A stretch of 64,000 nt of DNA from assembly GCF_000321225.1 (NCBI RefSeq), contig NW_004450660.1:688787-752786 (forward strand). Reading direction: 5' to 3'. Of the stretch, positions 12,525 through 22,840 are shown piece after piece (the stretch's first letter is position 1; each line of letters opens with the position of its first letter). The notes below the pieces were generated by a model. That model was given only the letters and a program-made list of their open reading frames with translations. It made no database searches and was not told the DNA's origin. Position numbers and translations under genes: made by a program. The DNA comes from Odobenus rosmarus divergens. Taxonomy: Eukaryota; Chordata; Mammalia; Carnivora; Odobenidae.

Positions 12525-12790
12525 CCCTTTGCAACAAATGTGACTTTGTAGCTCTGTCCGTCAAGAGGTAGGACCTACCCCTCCCCTAGAATCTGAGCTA
12601 GACTTATAACTTGCCTTGCCCCACTGAATGCACAGAAGAGACGCTGTGTCATTTCCAAGTCTAGGCCTCAAGAGTCCTTGCATGTTTCCACTCATTCTTG
12701 GAACCCTGCCCAGCTCAAGTAAAAGGCCTGGGCTTAGCCTGCTGGAAAATAAAAGACCATCTGGACCACAAATGAGTCAGCCCAGTTTTC
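12525..12790 (+). repeat. Old LTR-like interspersed repeat, family unresolved
   Basis: Features shared with a widespread mammalian repeat: 'gaatgcacagaagagacgctg' type segment, 'tctaggcctcaagagtcctt', 'ttcttggaaccctgcc', then 'cagctgaagccccagaga'. It appears to be the same family as 59580-59950. I cannot name it with confidence. Confidence 0.4.
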
Positions 12791-13194
12791 CCAGCTGAAG
12801 CCCCAGAGATATGGGGCAGGGGTAGGAAGGGCATCTTTGATATATCTGCCCTCAATCCATATTTGTAGCCAATTTTCCTGTTTCTGACCCCAATGTGCCC
12901 CCAGTTTTAGAAGGACCTGGGGTCTCAGATTACTGAGCCTTTCTGGGACTCTGCAGTAAACTCATTATTGCCTCTGGGCCTCCCCTACTCCCAGCTGAGG
13001 TTTCTGTTTCCTCAAATCAGTTTAGTTACTACTCATTCACATTTTTTCCGGCTTTCAAAATGTTTTTGCTCTGATGTCCTCTCCTGCTCTCTTTGTCCTT
13101 GTTTTTAGTGAATTTTTATTTCCTTACTGCAAAGTTTAGTGGTGTTTGGAGAGAAAGTGGAGACAAACACATATGTTTAACCCGCCAGAATTAA
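12791..13194. other. Unassigned intergenic sequence
   Basis: Nothing recognised. Confidence 0.5.
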
Positions 13195-13330
13195 CAAGAA
13201 GTCTCCTCACTTCATTTTATAGATAAGGAAACAAGTCACAGCAGCTAAGTGGCTTGCCCAAAGCCACCCGGGAGGTTAGTGAAAAATCTGAAACCATCCA
13301 GAGCCCTGGGGGCAGTCCAGTGTTCTCTCC
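13195..13330 (-). mobile_element. MIR SINE, antisense
   Basis: Core reads cattttatagataaggaaac, then 'agctaagtggcttgcccaaagccac' type order, the reverse of the MIR core. Typical diverged mammalian-wide copy. Confidence 0.65.
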
Positions 13331-13733
13331 TCTTTTCCCTGCTACCCCATGATTAAGTCAAGAAGCCCATCAGTAGGACTAAGTGTAGATGTTAACCCCT
13401 ATCTGAAATGATTGCAGGTTTCTTGTGTATATTGCACAAGATCCTGTAGTGCCATGGTATGGTCTAGCCTTGACAAATAATATAAGCCAATTCAATAAAT
13501 AATCTGAAGACTACAATGGAAGTATATTTATAAATACAGAAATATATTTACACATAAATATGTGATCTCTGCTGATGTCCCAAACCATCATTTCCACAGA
13601 ATTGTGAATTTTTGTAGTCTCATAAATTATATGTAAATTCTTAGACACAAATTAGAAAATATTCAGTAAGTGTTTTAATTTCTAGCTACATAAACAAATG
13701 TCTGTGCTTTTGAAAGAAAATTGCATGGTATCT
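13331..13733. other. Unassigned AT-rich sequence
   Basis: Nothing recognised. Confidence 0.5.
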
Positions 13734-13748
13734 AAAATGGCCTGGCTG

Positions 13749-13949
13749 TTGGGGCGCCTGGGTGGCTCAGTTGGTTAAGCGACTGCCTTCGGCTCAGGTC
13801 ATGATCCTGGAGTCCCGGGATCGAGTCCCACATCGGGCTTCGGCGGGGAGTCTGCTTCTCCCTCTGACCCTCTTCCCTCTCGTGCTATCTCTCATTCTCT
13901 CTCTCTCAAATAAATAAATAAAATCTTAAAAAATAAAATAAAATAAAAT
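13749..13949 (+). mobile_element. SINEC (Can-SINE)
   Basis: Head ggggcgcctgggtggctcag, (CT)-rich body, AAATAAATAAATAAAATCTT, then an (AAAAT)n tail. Target-site duplication aaaatggcctggctg (13734-13748) / aaaatagcctggctg (13950-13964), one mismatch. Confidence 0.95.
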
Positions 13950-13964
13950 AAAATAGCCTGGCTG

Positions 13965-14790
<826 letters not shown>

Positions 14791-14948
14791 TTTGGGAATG
14801 TAAAGAATTTCTTTGGGTTGAGTTCCACTGAAGTATGTCACTGACCTGTGTTCCTGAACTATGAAACACGAATATTGGCTTATGGAATAGTTTGTCTTGA
14901 TAAATAAACAACTAACAAGTTAAAAAAAAAAAATTTAAACCACTCAGT

Positions 14949-15189
14949 ATTGGCTTCCCGGTCTTTCACCAATTGTCCACCTCCCTTTAGACATCCCTAA
15001 CTTTCCTTTTGTTAGGGCTAAACATAGACTCCTAACCCCATACAGAGCATTTGTTCAGTCCCCATTAGGATCCTTGCCGGGGGGTGTTCTGCTGCCTGCT
15101 CTTCACGCTCCTTCACAGCAAGGAGGCACAAGTGACCAGAGCTGAGCAGGCATCCCAGAGAGTCAAGGGGAATGCAATGATTGTTGCAA
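14949..15189. other. Unassigned sequence
   Basis: Nothing recognised. Confidence 0.5.
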
Positions 15190-15408
15190 ATATTCATTGA
15201 ATTCCTGCCTTACCACACAGTCTGCTAAACGCTTTATAGGCATGATTTCATGCCAGCCCCAGACAACTTTATGAGGTAGACACAATTATCTGCAGCTCAG
15301 ACAGGAGGAAGCTCTTGGAAGCTCTGAAATGCCACGGCTTATAGACCTAGCAAGTGAGGGAACAAGCCAAGCTCTGCCAGATTCTAGAACTGTGTTCTCA
15401 GCCACTAT
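15190..15408 (-). mobile_element. MIR SINE, antisense
   Basis: Order matches a reversed MIR: ctgctaaacgctttatagg, atgaggtagacacaattatc, 'cagctcagacaggaggaagc', 'agcaagtgagggaacaagcc', 'ctgtgttctcagccactatg'. Confidence 0.7.
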
Positions 15409-15598
15409 GTTTTGGTAGTTATTGTAGGACCGAGCAAGGCAGAGAGGTTTATGTGGTAGCAAGTTTGGAGCCTAGGAGACTTCAGGAAACATGATTTAAG
15501 AGTTTGCTGGCAGTGGGCTTCAGAAGGGTTTAGAGTTGGAAGCGGTGGTCAGCAAAGTTCTCTGGAACTTAGCTGACCATGAGTAACCAAGGCCTGAA

Positions 15599-15841
15599 CT
15601 TAGACTTCTCACAGCACATTAAACTCTCATGCCTACAAGGAGAACCAGTGGAGGAGGGTCAAGCAGGGCTACAGGATTATGGGGGCCAAGAAGGAATGGA
15701 GAACTCACTCCCCTTCCAAGAGAAGGAGCCGCTACTCAGCTGTAGTTTGGGAATGAGACGCATCATTGCTTGATCTTCCTACTTTTCAGGCAAATAGGGC
15801 CAGAAATGAGAAAATGGAAATTATCTAAAAAAATATTCAAT
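15599..15841 (+). repeat. Unidentified local repeat, copy A
   Basis: About 240 bp that align along their whole length with 17990-18225. Shared blocks include the core 15615-15640 (cattaaactctcatgcctac region), gggggccaag, aatggagaactc and agctgtagtttgggaatgag. Copy B reads aatggagaactcc and agctgtagcttgggaatgag. I do not recognise the family; its GC-balanced body and (T)n-to-A-rich end suggest an LTR or SINE-like unit. Confidence 0.65.
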
Positions 15842-16109
15842 AAAGTTTGATATCATACCACCGTGTATATTTTTAAAAAAGAATAAAATGGTTAAATCAA
15901 AAAGAACAAATTAGAAAATTGAGTGATTTTGAAAACGTTGAGGCCAATGATACAAACAGAGCACTTTGAAGAAGCTGGTGAACTTAGTATTGGATCTGTT
16001 AGGTTAGAACTTGTACAGGTAACATGTGGGAATGTTAACACAGCCCAATCAATCAAGTATCTATTTAAAAATAAACATTGGAAGTATAGGTCAATAGTCA
16101 ATGATTAAA
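15842..16109. other. Unassigned AT-rich sequence
   Basis: Nothing recognised. Confidence 0.5.
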
Positions 16110-16585
16110 CAACTAAAGCTGCAAGACCCTGTTACAGGCACTATTAGAGATACAATGTGAACCTGATCTAGAGAGTATAGTAAGGGAGACAACCATGTAC
16201 AAAAATAAGACAAAACAGAAAGGGATAAGAGCTACAATAGAAATATGAGCTAACTGCCGTGGCACTTGACATTAATTCCTCCTGGGGAAACTGGTGAGCA
16301 TCTGGATGGAACGGCACAGGACAGAGAAGGTGGGGAGGACATTCCCAGGGGAGTAAGCAATGTCAGCAGGTCCAAGGAACAGGAATAGCAATTAATCCAG
16401 AAGACTAGAGCATGAGGTTCATGGATGGCGGGAGGAGAGGATGGTAAATATCAGGCTAGGGAATTAGGTTGGAGCCAGATAATAGAGGGCCTTGAAGTCT
16501 ATATTAAGTAGTATGGACTTTGTTCTATAACGAATGAGTCCTCAAAAGCTTTAGAGCAAGGAGTGACAAGCTCATATGTGAGTCA
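16110..16585 (-). mobile_element. L2 fragment, antisense
   Basis: Recognisable reversed L2 order: 'gaggacattcccaggggagt', 'agcaggtccaaggaacagga', 'agccagataatagagggcct', 'tagtatggactttgttctat', 'gcaaggagtgacaagctcat'. Confidence 0.6.
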
Positions 16586-16950
16586 TATGTTAATCTTTTA
16601 TTTCCATAAATGAATGTCTAATTTGCATAAAATGAACAAAATTCTGCTTTATATCTCTCCCTTGTCATTCTACTTTCTTTGGCAAATCTTGACTTGGGTT
16701 AACGTTCCTGAATTCTTTTGCATTTGTTATGTTCTATACAGTACTTCTAATTAACCTTTTATCTAAACTGAAGTCTTATTTTCTTCTTTCTTTTTTGGTT
16801 AAAGCTAGAAATACCAGTTTTTAACCAAGGATAGCAACAAAAGAACTCTTCCTCTTTTGTTTTAATCTCAAAGTCTGATATTCCACTAGCTTGGCCCTGG
16901 ATTCCATTTGTAGCTTCATGTAACAAAAGGAGGCCTTACTCTGAATGCTT
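16586..16950. other. Unassigned sequence
   Basis: Nothing recognised. Confidence 0.5.
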
Positions 16951-16964
16951 CAACCAATGCTTTT

Positions 16965-17161
16965 TTTTTTAAGATTTTTATTATTCATCTGACACAGAGA
17001 GAGAGGGAGAGTACAAGCAGGGGGGGGGAGCGGCAGAGAGAGAGGGAGAAGCAGGCCCCCCCGCCGAGCAAGGAGCCAACAGCAGGGCTCGATTCCAGGA
17101 CCCCAGGATCATGACCTGAGCCAAAGGCAGACTCTTAACCGACTGAGTCACCCAGGCGCCC
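16965..17161 (-). mobile_element. SINEC (Can-SINE), diverged
   Basis: Poly(T) start, a GA-rich (reverse CT) body, then gactgagtcacccaggcgcc. Target-site duplication caaccaatgctttt at 16951-16964 and 17162-17175. Confidence 0.9.
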
Positions 17162-17175
17162 CAACCAATGCTTTT

Positions 17176-17535
17176 CTTATAGCATCTTTGAGTGTCAAAG
17201 AACCCATAGTTTCAGAGCAAAGTGATCTGAAGAAGACAAAATGCATCCATTTCCCTCATAAAGGTAGCCTTCCTACTTTAAAAGAAAAAGGGAAAAAATG
17301 CCCGGAATGTGATAATATCATTTAAAAACCCAATTTGGTCTCTTTCAATCTATCCAACCAGAACAAGAGAAAATTCCCCAGAGACAGACCTTTGATTTTT
17401 TCCTTCAAGGCAGCAACAGAGATACTTTCCCAGAAACAGAGTTGTAATTCATTATATTCTCAGCAATATTCTTCTGATTATTAGTTAAAATTCTCCCTTC
17501 TGTAAAGCAAACCCATTCCACCATATCCCATCATT
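17176..17535. other. Unassigned sequence between two SINECs
   Basis: Nothing recognised. Confidence 0.5.
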
Positions 17536-17547
17536 AATAAAACAAGG

Positions 17548-17744
17548 GGGGCACCTGGGTGGCTCAGTCGTTAAGCGTCTGCCTTCGGCTCAGGTCATGA
17601 TCCCAGGGTCCTGGGATCGAGCCCCGCATCGGGCTCCCTGCTCCGCGGGAAGCCTGCTTCTCCCTCTCCCCCTCCCCCTGCTTGTGTTCCCTCTCTCGCT
17701 GTGTCTCTCTCTGTCAAAAAATAAAATCTTAAAAAATAAAATAA
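17548..17744 (+). mobile_element. SINEC (Can-SINE), CCCCCT-rich subfamily
   Basis: Head gggcacctgggtggctcag, a 'ctccccctccccctgcttgt' body, gtgtctctctctgtc, A-rich tail. Target-site duplication aataaaacaagg at 17536-17547 and 17745-17756. Confidence 0.95.
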
Positions 17745-17756
17745 AATAAAACAAGG

Positions 17757-17985
17757 AAAAACAGAAACTCTCTTCCTGCCCTACCATCTTTTGAAGTGAA
17801 ATCCTTAAGATGAAGTGTGACATTTGGGCATGTGTCATATAGTTAACAAATTCAGCCACATACCATTTTTCCTCTCTTGCAGATACCAAACCATCTCCCA
17901 AACGAGAAGGGGCCATACGACACGTTTCCACTAGTCCTTTTCCCCACCCCACCCCACCTCACCCCTCCAAAATGCATGTTGTTGC
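17757..17985. other. Unassigned sequence
   Basis: Nothing recognised; C-rich CCCCACC patch at 17942-17965. Confidence 0.5.
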
Positions 17986-17989
17986 TCTT

Positions 17990-18225
17990 TAGTTTCTCAC
18001 AACACGTTAAATTCTCAAGCCTACAAGGAGCGTGAATGGAGTAGCGTGGGAGCAGTGCTACTGGGCTGTAGGGGCCAAGGAGAATGGAGAACTCCTACCT
18101 CTTCCCAGGCAGGGAGCTGCTACACAGCTGTAGCTTGGGAATGAGGTCCAATGTTGTTTGATCTTATTTTTTTTCAAGAGAAGCAGGAATTCAGAAATCT
18201 ACTTATTTTAACAACTATTCAAAAC
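17990..18225 (+). repeat. Unidentified local repeat, copy B
   Basis: Diverged direct copy of 15599-15841, about 2.4 kb downstream in the same orientation. Core at 18003-18028. The downstream end (ctattcaaaa) parallels copy A's atattcaataaa. Confidence 0.65.
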
Positions 18226-19651
18226 TAAAAATTCAAAAGCATTTGTAGAACACTGTATGGACCAAGGTAATGCCTGGGGCCCTAGTCTACATGTTGTGTA
18301 TTACATCAAGGTCTGGTCCCAGTGAATAATCCAGAATCTGCACCAAGTGGTAGTGCCATCTCTTCTGTAGCTTCTTCCAGTTTATTTTTCCTGTACTTGG
18401 CGACATGATAACTAAAGGAAGAGAAACCATCGATGGACAGGTTCTAAGTTCTGATACTCCAGTGCACTTGTTTTCATCTAGATTTCCTATTTTTTCCATA
18501 AGCTCTGTTCCCCTCCTCTCCTGAACCCCAGCCCGAAGAGTCAGCCTGCCCATTCATCCTTTTTCTGGCCAGAGATAACATGCAGCCTTGCTGTCAGCAA
18601 AGGGATAACTAAGAAAACTCTCAGGAGGCCCTGCTAGTCCCAGATGCTGGAAATAATTTCCTAGCTATATCTCTTGAGAGCTCCAGAAAGAGCACTTCCC
18701 TTGGCTTAAAAAAGAAAAAACTACATTGAGTCATATCCTACCAGTCAAAAAGTTCTCCCCTGGAAGTGAATTACGCAGCTTCCCAACCTGAATGAGCCTT
18801 TTCACCCCACATCACCCACCCTCCATGCACTTTGCCCAGCACAGCGCATTTCCATAGCAGCAAGCACTCTTTCAGAGAAGAGAGACTAGTTGTATTATGG
18901 TATTTGGCTGTCCACAATCCCACTGTGTAGTTATAACTAGGCAAGGGCTTGTAGATGATCTTAATGAAAATGTGCAAGAAATCAGATATGATACTTGTGT
19001 AGTCACAAAGCAGGTTCACCAGAATGAAGAATAAAGAGCAACCACAAGTCCGTGACTGCAAAGCATTTTTTCATGTTTGGTTTCTTGTGTTTTTATGAAA
19101 CAATGGACTCTTTAAGTTAGCCTTGTGGACCTCTGATCTCTGCAGCCCCAGATCACACTTGCATTCATAGTTGTTCCCTGTCAGTAAGAGCTTCCCTTCC
19201 ACCCAATCAATCATCTCAGCTCCCAGTGAATTAACCTTCACTCTAAATCACATTCTTTAAGGTGGTCTGATCACTAAGGCCTTTATTTTGGCCTGATATT
19301 TCACTATTCTCAACTTTTGCCACCTTTACCTCTATATCCTGTACTCCCTGTCTATCTTGGTTGGCTTCTGCTCTTGGCCTGCTTCAGGGACCACTGGAGA
19401 ATATACACATTAAACCCTCATGCCTACAAGGCTCACCAAGCTTCCTAAACCAGAGTCCTCGCCATACTACCTACTGTTCGCGCTTGGCATGTCATGCTCA
19501 AATCTGGATGTTTAGGGACGATGCCTTTTGGGGTCTGAAAACTGACACCTGAAAGGCTCCACTTCCCACGTGGCCACAATCCAAAGGATGCACTTGCCTT
19601 CTTGATTTAGTTTTTGCTTTTTAATGGCCCACTACTATTCCCTCCTGAAAT
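18226..19651. other. Unassigned sequence (contains short repeat copy C)
   Basis: No gene recognised. Open frames of at most 96 codons are domain-free. Confidence 0.5.
19406..19431 (+). repeat. Unidentified local repeat, short copy C (core only)
   Basis: The 26-bp core of copy A (15615-15640) recurs here with one mismatch. The flanks do not align convincingly. A 25/26 match at 3.8 kb distance is unlikely by chance. Confidence 0.5.
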
Positions 19652-19671
19652 CACTCTCATACTATTTTCTT

Positions 19672-20086
19672 TTTTTTTTATTTTTTATTGTTATGTTAAT
19701 CACCATACATTACATCATTGGTTTTTGATGTAGTGTTCCATGATCCATTGTTTGTGCATAACCCCCAGTGCTCCACGCAGAACGTGCCCTCTTTAATACC
19801 CATCACCGGGCTAACCCATCCCCCCACCCCCTCCCCTCTAGAACCCTCAGTTTGTTTTTCAGAGTCCATCGTCTCTCATGGTTCATCTCCCCCTCCGACT
19901 TACTCCCCTTCATTCTTCCCCTCCTGCTATCTTCTTCTTTTTCTTTTTTCTTAACATATGTTGCATTATTTGTTTCAGAGGTACAGATCTGTGATTCAAT
20001 AGTCTTACACAATTCACAGCGCTCCCCATAGCACATACCCTCCCCAATGTCTTTCACCCAGCCACCCCATCCCTCCCACCCCCCAC
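19672..20086 (-). mobile_element. 5'-truncated L1 3' end with perfect target-site duplication
   Basis: Poly(T), then the reversed carnivore L1 3'UTR (caccatacattacatcattg, cataacccccagtgctccac, cgtgccctctttaataccca, then the TTCTTCTTTTTC stretch). The flanking 20-bp direct repeats at 19652-19671 and 20087-20106 are identical. The insertion is only 415 bp, a severely truncated L1. Confidence 0.95.
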
Positions 20087-20106
20087 CACTCTCATACTAT
20101 TTTCTT

Positions 20107-20474
20107 ATTTTAGATAATAGATTTGCCTCTTTATTTGTAAATGTCTTTCTTTCTCAGGCCAAACATGAACTCACCATTCCTTTGGGGTTTTTTTCCCATT
20201 TAGAGAGTACGATGTCCTGATATTCCTATTATTAACACGCAAGAACCTGGTAAAGTGCTCAAGAATTTTATTCAGTTTTCTTCTTTTGACTTCAACATTC
20301 AGCCTGGTCTCCACTCTCAGATGGTGTTTGGACACTCTAAGATGATGTTTCCCAGCAGGGAGTACAAAGACTTCACAGGCACAATCCCAGCCAGCTTCTT
20401 CTCTCACCAGGGGCCAGTCAGATGCCCTGCACCCTTTCCTGTAGCCCATCGTCAGGCACAGCCCAAGCTCTAGA
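20107..20474. other. Unassigned sequence
   Basis: Nothing recognised. Confidence 0.5.
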
Positions 20475-20888
20475 ACTTACCTGCTTGGGTTCAAATCCTG
20501 ACACTGCCTCTAGCACTGTGTACCTTTGGTCAGTTTACTCGTTAAGCTTTAGTTTAACCCTTCAAAGATGGGGATGATAATCCTAGGTGCCTTGTAAGGA
20601 TTGTCATGAGGAGGGCGCCTGGGTGGCTCAGTCATTAAGCATCTGCCTCCAGCTCAGGTCATGATCCCAGGGTCCTGGGATCAAGCCCCACATTGGGAGT
20701 CTGCTTCTCCCGCTGACCCTCAGCCCTGCTTGTGCTCTCTCTCTCTCAAATAAATAAATAAATAAATAAAATCTTTTAAAAAGTTATTTTAAAAAAAGGA
20801 TTGTCATGAGGATTAAAGAACTGGTGTGTGCAAGTGGAACATTCAGCACAGAAACTGGTACACACTAAGTCATCAGCAATCACAGTTT
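20475..20888 (+). mobile_element. MIR SINE, split by a SINEC
   Basis: Left part: cttgggttcaaatcctgaca, then 'atggggatgataatcctaggtgcct'-type MIR core. Right part after the SINEC: 'gaggattaaagaactggtgt' and acattcagcacagaaactgg. The insertion duplicated 17 bp of the MIR. Confidence 0.75.
20613..20795 (+). mobile_element. SINEC (Can-SINE) inserted in MIR
   Basis: Head gggcgcctgggtggctcag, shortened body, (AAAT)n run, tail. Perfect 17-bp target-site duplication aaggattgtcatgagga at 20596-20612 and 20796-20812. Confidence 0.95.
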
Positions 20889-21070
20889 GTTGTTGTTGTT
20901 GTTATTGTTGTTTTTAGGACAGGGAGGGGCAGACGGAGGAGAGAGAGAACCCCGAGCAGGCTCCATGCCCAGCAGGGAGCCCGACACCAGCCGATCTCAC
21001 CACCCTGAGATCATGACCTGAGCCGAAACCAAGAGCTGGATGATCAACCAACTGAGCCACCCAGGTGACC
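20889..21070 (-). mobile_element. SINEC (Can-SINE), older copy with (TTG)n tail
   Basis: Reversed SINEC ending caactgagccacccaggtga. The A-tail has become a (TTG)n run at 20888-20911. Imperfect 15-bp duplication at 20874-20888 and 21071-21085 (13/15). Confidence 0.85.
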
Positions 21071-21085
21071 CAGTAATGACAGTTT

Positions 21086-22419
21086 TTATTGCTACTCTCT
21101 CCACCTTTCAGAGTCAGAAAACAACCTGGAGCTTGTCTCAGTCTTAGATGATATGTGCTTCACATCAGCAGTCAAGACATCTTCAGAGGTTCATCCACGA
21201 CACAGGAATCCGTTCCTCCTCTTAACAACTTTCTTACACATCAAACTAGCCAAAAGCCAACCTATGGCATATTTCAAAAGTTAAGAATTAGGAAGTACGG
21301 TCATAAAATCCAAATCCATGAAATCCAGTGTCCTTAAACGTCAGTGGGGAGCCTCTCACCCTGGGGAGTAGAATTTGGTCTTGTTCACAGAAAGTAGTCT
21401 ACCATGGGTTGGGGGCTGGGGATCTGTGGTCAGCTACACCACAGAAACAATTCCTGCATTCAGATTATCCTTCCAAGTGCCTCCTGGAACTGGCCAATAT
21501 GCCCATCACCAAAGCTACTTCTTTCTCCTTCATGCCCACACCTGCCTTAAAAAAGTCAGTCAGTCAGGTTTTATTTGGGTGAGAGGTTGTTACACTTTTT
21601 AATTTTTCATATTTTTACAAAGTTCTATATATTAGAACAAACAGCAAATCACTACAAACTATTACCAGTAACTATTATTGGCGGATTTATTTTAAGAGAT
21701 TATTGAAACCCTATGTTGGAGACTTCTCTGAGTGAACATTTACAGTCCCTAAGATATGATTAAGTCATTTCATCAATATGAAATATAAATAAAATAGTAT
21801 TTAACCATAAAATAAATGTATTTTTTAACTTGTAAAACATGGTCAGCTATGCCTATCAGTGAATAGATCAGAGCATGTAATTAAAAAATCTTATGACCTA
21901 CCCATCCACATATTAATTTATTAAACAAGTATCAAATCTCCACTAAGAACAGAGCACAGATGAAGGAGCTTCTCAGAGCAATCTGCACACTGGGAGAGGT
22001 AGACATGTGTGCAAAAGCTACAAAGGATGAAAAAGAATGTGGGTCACAAGGAGAGAATCAAATAAAAACCAAGGAAGAAGGTAGCTGACCTCAATGTTCT
22101 AAATTGGATCCCCAGGGTGGTGGCAGGAAAGGACCTCATCAATACTCTCAATCTCAGCAGTATGGTTAAGAGATGAGAGTCTGGGGTTAGGAGATAATCA
22201 CTAAGGCATGGCCTCTATGGGCACATGTGTGAGGAGCGCCTAATCATATCTTCTGTGCCCACAGGTAAAGTTACATCCAATTCTAGAGTTCTCCTCCCTT
22301 CCCCCTGCCTTTTAAGATTCAGACTCCCATTCCAAAACCATGCTGATCCTTGTGAAGATAACTAATTCAAAATACATTCTGGATTTTCTGATTTTATCCA
22401 AGTTGGTGGTACTCATGCT
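21086..22419. other. Unassigned sequence
   Basis: No gene or confident repeat recognised. Confidence 0.5.
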
Positions 22420-22840
22420 GCAATGTTCCCTCCACTAGCCACCAGCAACCTCCTGCCCACCCTCTGAGATTCAGCCCAGGGGTCCCGGCCCCTCCTTCTC
22501 CCTCCTCCTAACCCAGGTTCAAGGGCTCGTCCCTCCGCCATTATATACTCTGTGCTCCTTCTCTGTATACATCAACCACATTGTGCCCTGTTACCTGTGA
22601 ATTGGGGAATGATATTCAAAACATTTAACAACTGGTGCAGCATAGGCAGTGCCCATCAGAACACAAGATGGTTCCTTCGTATCCATGAGCAGCGACCAGA
22701 GTTAGCTTGCTCTGATGTGGCTTTCACCCACAAGACAGTAAGCTCTATAAAAATAGGGGCAAGCTTTTATTCACCAATATATCACCAGTGCCCAGCAGGT
22801 TTAGTAAAGATTTGTGGATTGAATAAGTCCAAGATTACTA
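22420..22840 (+). mobile_element. Probable L2 3' fragment
   Basis: The end reads 'acagtaagctctataaaaat', 'tcaccagtgcccagcaggtt', then tggattgaataag: the L2 tail in a diverged form. A 123-codon frame across it (22552-22923) is a remnant or chance. Confidence 0.5.
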
